NCBI GenBank assembly: GCA_026770585.1
Contig: MU646674.1
Coordinates: 63,243-77,479 of the forward strand
Source of the DNA: Baffinella frigidus
Lineage: Eukaryota; Cryptophyceae; Cryptomonadales; Baffinellaceae
Length of the DNA stretch: 14,237 bases
Reading direction: 5' to 3'
A program made the position numbers and the translations under genes. Positions 1 through 14,237 of this stretch are shown here, one piece after another. Each line of letters opens with the position of its first letter. The stretch's first letter is position 1. The notes under the pieces were generated by a model. It did no database searches and was not told where the DNA came from. It saw nothing but the letters and a program-made list of their open reading frames with translations.

Positions 1-66
1 CCCCTTGCCCTACACGCTTTTGTGTGTCTGTGTGCGAGCTTCTTGCTCTACACGTTTTGTGGCTCT

Positions 67-111
67 CTCTCTCTCTGACACACACACACACACAAACTCT
101 ATCTCTCTCTT

Positions 112-145
<34 letters not shown>

Positions 146-198
146 TCTCTCTCTCTTTCACACACACACACACACACACACACTCTCTCTCTCTCTCT
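67..198. repeat. Alternating CT and CA microsatellites
   Basis: Blocks of (CT)n and (CA)n alternate seven times. This architecture recurs at 10536-10880. The C/T-rich strand is the coding strand of the LRR gene, so these tracts can serve as polypyrimidine tracts upstream of an acceptor. Confidence 0.95.
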
Positions 199-203
199 GC
201 AAG

Positions 204-11718
<11,515 letters not shown>

Positions 11719-11719
11719 T

Positions 11720-11912
11720 GACGTCTTCTCTCTCTCACTTCCTCACTCTTCGTGGAAAATTTCCTTGCCTCCCCGCTCTACGCTTCTGACTTCTTTCCGC
11801 TTCTGGCTTCCTCACTCCACTTCATCACCCTCTGCTTCCTCACTCGCTTCACCGCGCTCGAATCGGCGATCCACCTCACGCTCTGTCTTCCTCGTTCTCT
11901 CTCTCTCACACA

Positions 11913-11943
<31 letters not shown>

Positions 11944-12073
11944 CACCCTCGCTTCGGAGGGAATCCACCTCTCTCTTGTGTCCTCACGCCCTCACTTCCC
12001 GAGAGTCTCTTTGCTCACCAAGGCCCCTCTGCCCCCGCCCCCGTTTCAGAGAGAGACTCTATCCCTTTTCAGA

Positions 12074-12106
<33 letters not shown>

Positions 12107-12120
12107 CACCCTCGCTTCGG
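11720..12120 (+). other. CT-rich region
   Basis: CT microsatellites at 11896-11942 and 12075-12103 separate the IHLTL-type segments. Long open frames on both strands here are Ser/Leu- or Arg/Glu-rich and reflect composition only. Confidence 0.6.
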
Positions 12121-12150
12121 ATGCGAGGTAGCTAGTATCCACGATCCCTG
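11859..12150 (+). repeat. Three further copies of an IHLTL-type exon-like segment
   Basis: Segments at 11859-11884 (LESAIHLTL, then GT), 11949-11978 (LASEGIHLSL) and 12110-12150 (decayed, with TAG) resemble the segment at 11686 in sequence and are each separated by CT microsatellite. They may be duplicated LRR strand exons, but the surrounding DNA is so CT-rich that Leu/Ser/His text could arise by chance. Confidence 0.3.
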
Positions 12151-12164
12151 GCGTGCGAAGTTTC

Positions 12165-12416
12165 GAGCGAGGCCGGGCGTGGGGAGCTTGCACGAGGCCG
12201 GGCGTGAGGAGCTTTCAGGCCCGTTTAGGCTTGATTCAATCCCACCATAGCCGGACATCTGGCGGTTCCGTAGAACGAGCTTCTACCAGACAGAACCGAG
12301 TAGGGGGTGGTTGCACGAGGCCGGGCGTGGGGTGGTTGCACGAGGCCGGGCGTGAGGAGCTTGCACGAGGCCGGGCGTGATGACCTTGCACGAGGCCGGG
12401 CGTGAGGAGCGTGCAC
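12165..12416 (+). repeat. 25-bp minisatellite, six copies of GAGGCCGGGCGTG
   Basis: Units of TTGCACGAGGCCGGGCGTGA plus GGAGC occur twice at 12169-12210 and four times at 12313-12410. They are separated by about 100 bp of unrelated sequence. Confidence 0.92.
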
Positions 12417-12655
12417 AGGACTGAGGCCACGCCCATGCATCGAACCCGTGGGGTTTGATCGTGGGGCGCACGGGCATGGCCTTGGGTTTCAGGCGAGGCC
12501 ATCGTTTCGTCATCGTAAAGCAAACCGCGGGGGTCTCAAGCTCAGAGCAGGGAGAGCCCTGAGAGGTTTGAAGTGAGGCCGTCCTGTGCAAGGGCCCCAC
12601 CCCCACGGGTGGGGTTTGATGCACGGGTGTGGGTGAGAGGACAGTAGATGCCCAC
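12417..12655 (+). other. Unassigned region
   Basis: GGGGTTTGAT occurs at 12451 and 12611, and CCCCACCC/GGGTGGGG forms a small hairpin near 12596-12614. No gene seen. Confidence 0.4.
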
Positions 12656-12776
12656 TACAGGGGCACCTCGCTCATAAGAAACCGCCCCCCCCTTAGGACC
12701 ACCATAGGGCCCTAGGCATAGGCCTACCGTAGGGTCCTAGGGGGATGCGGTTTCTTATGAGCGAGGTACCCCTGTA
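12656..12776. mobile_element. Family II foldback element, complete
   Basis: 30-bp terminal inverted repeats (TACAGGGGCACCTCGCTCAT, AAGAAACCGC and partner at 12747-12776) differ at one base. The 121-bp element has CCTAGG and CCTACCGTAGG at 12723. The bases outside (CCAC and AGTGG) extend the inversion rather than giving a direct duplication. Confidence 0.85.
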
Positions 12777-12914
12777 AGTGGACCCCTCTCTGTGGGACCT
12801 TGGCGTGGAAACCGTGCAGAGGATTGCAGTAAAGTGAAAGCATCAAGAAAAACCTGATCGCAGTCAAGTGAAGCCTTCTCAGCATGAAGCCCCCAGTGGT
12901 GCCAAAAGGTATCA
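12777..12914 (+). other. Unassigned short region
   Basis: Holds no recognised gene. AAGCCCCCAGTGGTGCC at 12886 and AAGCCCTCAGTGGTGTC at 12970 bracket the family IV copy as an imperfect direct repeat. Confidence 0.4.
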
Positions 12915-12970
12915 GCCATCTATTCACCCCCCTAGGTCGCTATGGATGTCCTACCGTAGGACCCGAAATA
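12915..12970 (+). mobile_element. Family IV foldback-derived copy
   Basis: GCCATCTATTCACCCC, CCTAGG and GGATGTCCTACCGTAGGA in the same order as the other copies; bracketed by a 17-bp imperfect direct repeat. Confidence 0.65.
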
Positions 12971-13020
12971 AGCCCTCAGTGGTGTCCTGACCCAACAAAC
13001 GACACGCCACATCCGACATG

Positions 13021-13246
13021 TACAGGGGTACCTCGCTCATAAGAAACTGCGCCCCCCTAGGACCCTGCAGTAACCCTCTGCCTAGGGTCCTATGGTGATC
13101 CTGGGGGGGGGGGGCGGTTTGTTATCCCTGAAGTGGCCAGACAGTCAAGTTTGACTGCCAAGCGGTCCTAGGCAGGTCTTAGGGCCCTACGGTAGGGCGT
13201 ATGAGCCTACTGGCCACTTAAGGGCCATATGCAAGGTACCCCTGTA
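13021..13246. mobile_element. Family II foldback element hosting a nested element
   Basis: Left end TACAGGGGTACCTCGCTCAT and right end GGTACCCCTGTA, both next to CATG. The right arm is split: GCGGTTTGTTAT stops at 13125 and resumes as TATGCAAGGTACC at 13228. Removing 13126-13227 and one TAT restores a normal family II end. Confidence 0.82.
13126..13227. mobile_element. Family III foldback element nested in family II
   Basis: Inverted ends CCCTGAAGTGGCCAG and CTGGCCACTTAAGGG, core CCTACGGTAGG at 13187. TAT on both sides fits a short target duplication. It must have inserted after the host element. Confidence 0.8.
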
Positions 13247-13473
13247 CATGTATCCCCAAGTGGCGCGCTGCTGATATGGTCACACATAGCTTCCAACATT
13301 CTCACAAGCACACTCCCCCTTTCATTTCCACTTCTTATACATTTTTTTATCAGCCCCGTTGGCTCCCACAACCCACCAATCTACCGTGTCTCTACATGTG
13401 GTATTCATTCCACGCCATCAATCAACTCCACCTACCACCAACCCTCACGGTAGGACCATATGATCGAGTTTAT
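13247..13473 (+). other. Unassigned AT-richer region
   Basis: No gene recognised. TCTCTACATGTGGTA at 13389 recurs at 13680, at the start of the 12-bp repeat. A lone CACGGTAGGACC at 13447 resembles a foldback core fragment. Confidence 0.4.
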
Positions 13474-13571
13474 CCCTTAAGTGGCCAGTAGGCTCATACG
13501 CCCTACGGTAGGGCCCTAGGACCTGCCTAGGGCGAGTTAGGGTGAATATTCACCCTATGGTCACTTAAGGG
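13474..13571. mobile_element. Family III foldback element
   Basis: Ends CCCTTAAGTGGCCA and TGGTCACTTAAGGG, core CCTACGGTAGG at 13502 and CCTAGG. Similar length to the nested copy; AT-rich flanks. Confidence 0.8.
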
Positions 13572-13580
13572 ATATTTCAT

Positions 13581-13627
13581 ATTTACCCCGATAGACCCCC
13601 GGATTTGGGGGGTATGTCGGGGTAAAT
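13581..13627. repeat. 47-bp hairpin ATTTACCCCGA...TCGGGGTAAAT
   Basis: Two 20-bp arms with two mismatches and a short loop, only ten bases from the family III end. Confidence 0.75.
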
Positions 13628-13660
13628 CTTCAAATTCAAAATCAATTATTTGGTCCTCCC

Positions 13661-14026
13661 ATGAGGGTGGTAAGAGACATCTCTACATGTGGTACGTACT
13701 GTGGTACGTACTCCGCCCGTGGTAAGTGCTGTGGTACGTACTGTGGTACGTACTGTGGTACATACTGTGGTACGTACTGTGGTACGTACTCCCCCTACAT
13801 GTGGTACGTACTCCGCCAGCCCGCTCGCCGCCTCTCAGGAGTGGAGCCATTCGAACCATTTGAGCCATTTCCATTCGAACCATTTCCATTTCCATTGGTG
13901 CCATTTCCGTTGGAGCCATTTCCATATCCGTTGGAGCCATTCGATCCCACCCTTCGCTCTCCGGACGGGAACACTCGCCCGAAAGACTTGTCTTCCGACG
14001 GGGAGGAGGAATGCAAGTCCACCTAA
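13661..14026 (+). CDS. Open frame through two minisatellites, doubtful
   Basis: A 121-codon frame encodes CGTY repeats, then PFEPF/PFPLEPF repeats and a charged tail (SPDGNTRPKDLSSDGEEE) before TAA, directly followed by a TTTGGGG array. The antisense strand is also open over the PFEPF part (Ser-Asn-Gly-rich). No splice, promoter or homology signal was seen. It may be translated minisatellite only; the non-repetitive tail is the only hint of coding. Confidence 0.18.
   Translation: MRVVRDISTCGTYCGTYSARGKCCGTYCGTYCGTYCGTYCGTYSPYMWYVLRQPARRLSGVEPFEPFEPFPFEPFPFPLVPFPLEPFPYPLEPFDPTLRSPDGNTRPKDLSSDGEEECKST
13687..13812 (+). repeat. 12-bp tandem repeat TGTGGTACGTAC
   Basis: Around nine units, with two interruptions by CCGCC or CCCCTACA. 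The palindrome GTACGTAC lies within each unit. Length is a multiple of three, so all frames stay open. Confidence 0.93.
13846..13950 (+). repeat. Hexamer-based minisatellite (GAGCCATTTCCATT)
   Basis: Units of GAGCCATTT, CCATTCGAACCATT and TTGGAGCCATTTCC. In frame it encodes PFEPF on one strand and Ser-Asn-Gly on the other. Confidence 0.9.
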
Positions 14027-14237
14027 GGGTTTGGGGTTTGGGGTTTGGGGTTTGGGGTTTGGGGTTTGGGGTTTGGGGTTTGGGGTTTGGGGTTTGGGAT
14101 TTGGGGTTTAGAGTTTAGAGTTTAGGGATTGGAGGGTTCATTGTGTAGGGTGTAGGGTGTAGGGTGTAGGGTGTAGGGTGTAGGGTGTAGGGTGTAGGGT
14201 GTAGGGTGTGTGGTGTAGGGTGTAGGGTGTAGGGTGT
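14027..14237 (-). repeat. TTTGGGG array then TGTAGGG array
   Basis: 14029-14106 is about ten tandem TTTGGGG units. 14107-14140 is mixed TTTAGAG-type. 14141-14237 is about thirteen TGTAGGG units with one TGTGTGG. The array runs out of the window; it directly follows the TAA at 14024-14026. Confidence 0.95.

Noticed and set aside
12420-12490. tRNA-like gene near CGAACCCGTGGGG
   Set aside because: No matching acceptor stem, A box or cloverleaf could be drawn; the pairing seen is only a local GCCCATGC/GCACGGGC hairpin.
13683-13940. Met/Glu- or Ser-Thr-Tyr-His-rich minus-strand frame
   Set aside because: It is the antisense reading of the two minisatellites with no non-repetitive coding segment.
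14027-14237. Chromosome end (true telomere)
   Set aside because: The array is made of variant units, other arrays face both directions inside the window, and the sequence stops at the window edge. Interstitial arrays are the safer reading.

Overview
This is eukaryotic nuclear DNA, most likely from a microalga or other protist with Arabidopsis-type (TTTAGGG) telomere-like sequence. I cannot name the species. The evidence is very short exons with GT/AG-type boundaries, blocks of degenerate CCCTAAA/TTTAGGG heptamers, long CT/CA and TA microsatellites, and many small foldback elements. I see no prokaryotic gene organisation, CRISPR array, rRNA or convincing tRNA. No long continuous reading frame is a gene; almost all long frames are translated microsatellite or foldback DNA.

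The main object is a plus-strand leucine-rich-repeat (LRR) gene in tiny exons from about 204 to at least 11018, possibly 11718. The repeats are of the ribonuclease-inhibitor/NLR type (LxxLxLxxN, then an alpha-helical half ending LAxAL). A set of 14 exons (204-246, 719-814, 1136-1226, 1456-1487, 2007-2062, 2655-2696, 2735-2775, 3569-3646, 4778-4810, 5920-6038, 7101-7155, 8528-8612, 10442-10509, 10956-11018) joins in frame at every junction, giving about 300 residues. At most joins the LRR spacing is also kept, which is the strongest evidence that the model is real. The weakest members are 204-246, 2735-2775 and 4778-4810. The start and end of the gene are not visible.

Layout: 1-3.6 kb holds LRR exons separated by introns made largely of telomere-like repeats. 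G-strand repeats lie toward the donor end and C-strand repeats run into the acceptor. 3.5-4.4 kb is a decayed tandem triplication of one LRR exon around a TA microsatellite. 4.4-5.9 kb has a small exon and its broken copy, a TTAGGGG array, a terminal-inverted-repeat element and a stop-containing copy of the next exon. 5.9-7.1 kb has the best LRR exon, two tandem partial copies and several foldbacks. 7.3-8.6 kb is an array of seven copies of one LRR exon, most with damaged splice sites or frames. 8.6-13.6 kb is dominated by MITE-like foldbacks from several terminal families that share one 11-bp palindromic core, with LRR exons at 10.4-11.0 kb. 11.6-14.2 kb carries CT-rich DNA, minisatellites, nested foldbacks and a terminal G-strand array.

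The overall picture is an LRR gene being rebuilt locally. Exons are copied together with their splice sites and neighbouring intron, most copies decay, and the introns are filled by telomere-like repeats and small non-autonomous transposons. All gene structure here is inferred from reading the DNA; no transcript evidence was available.
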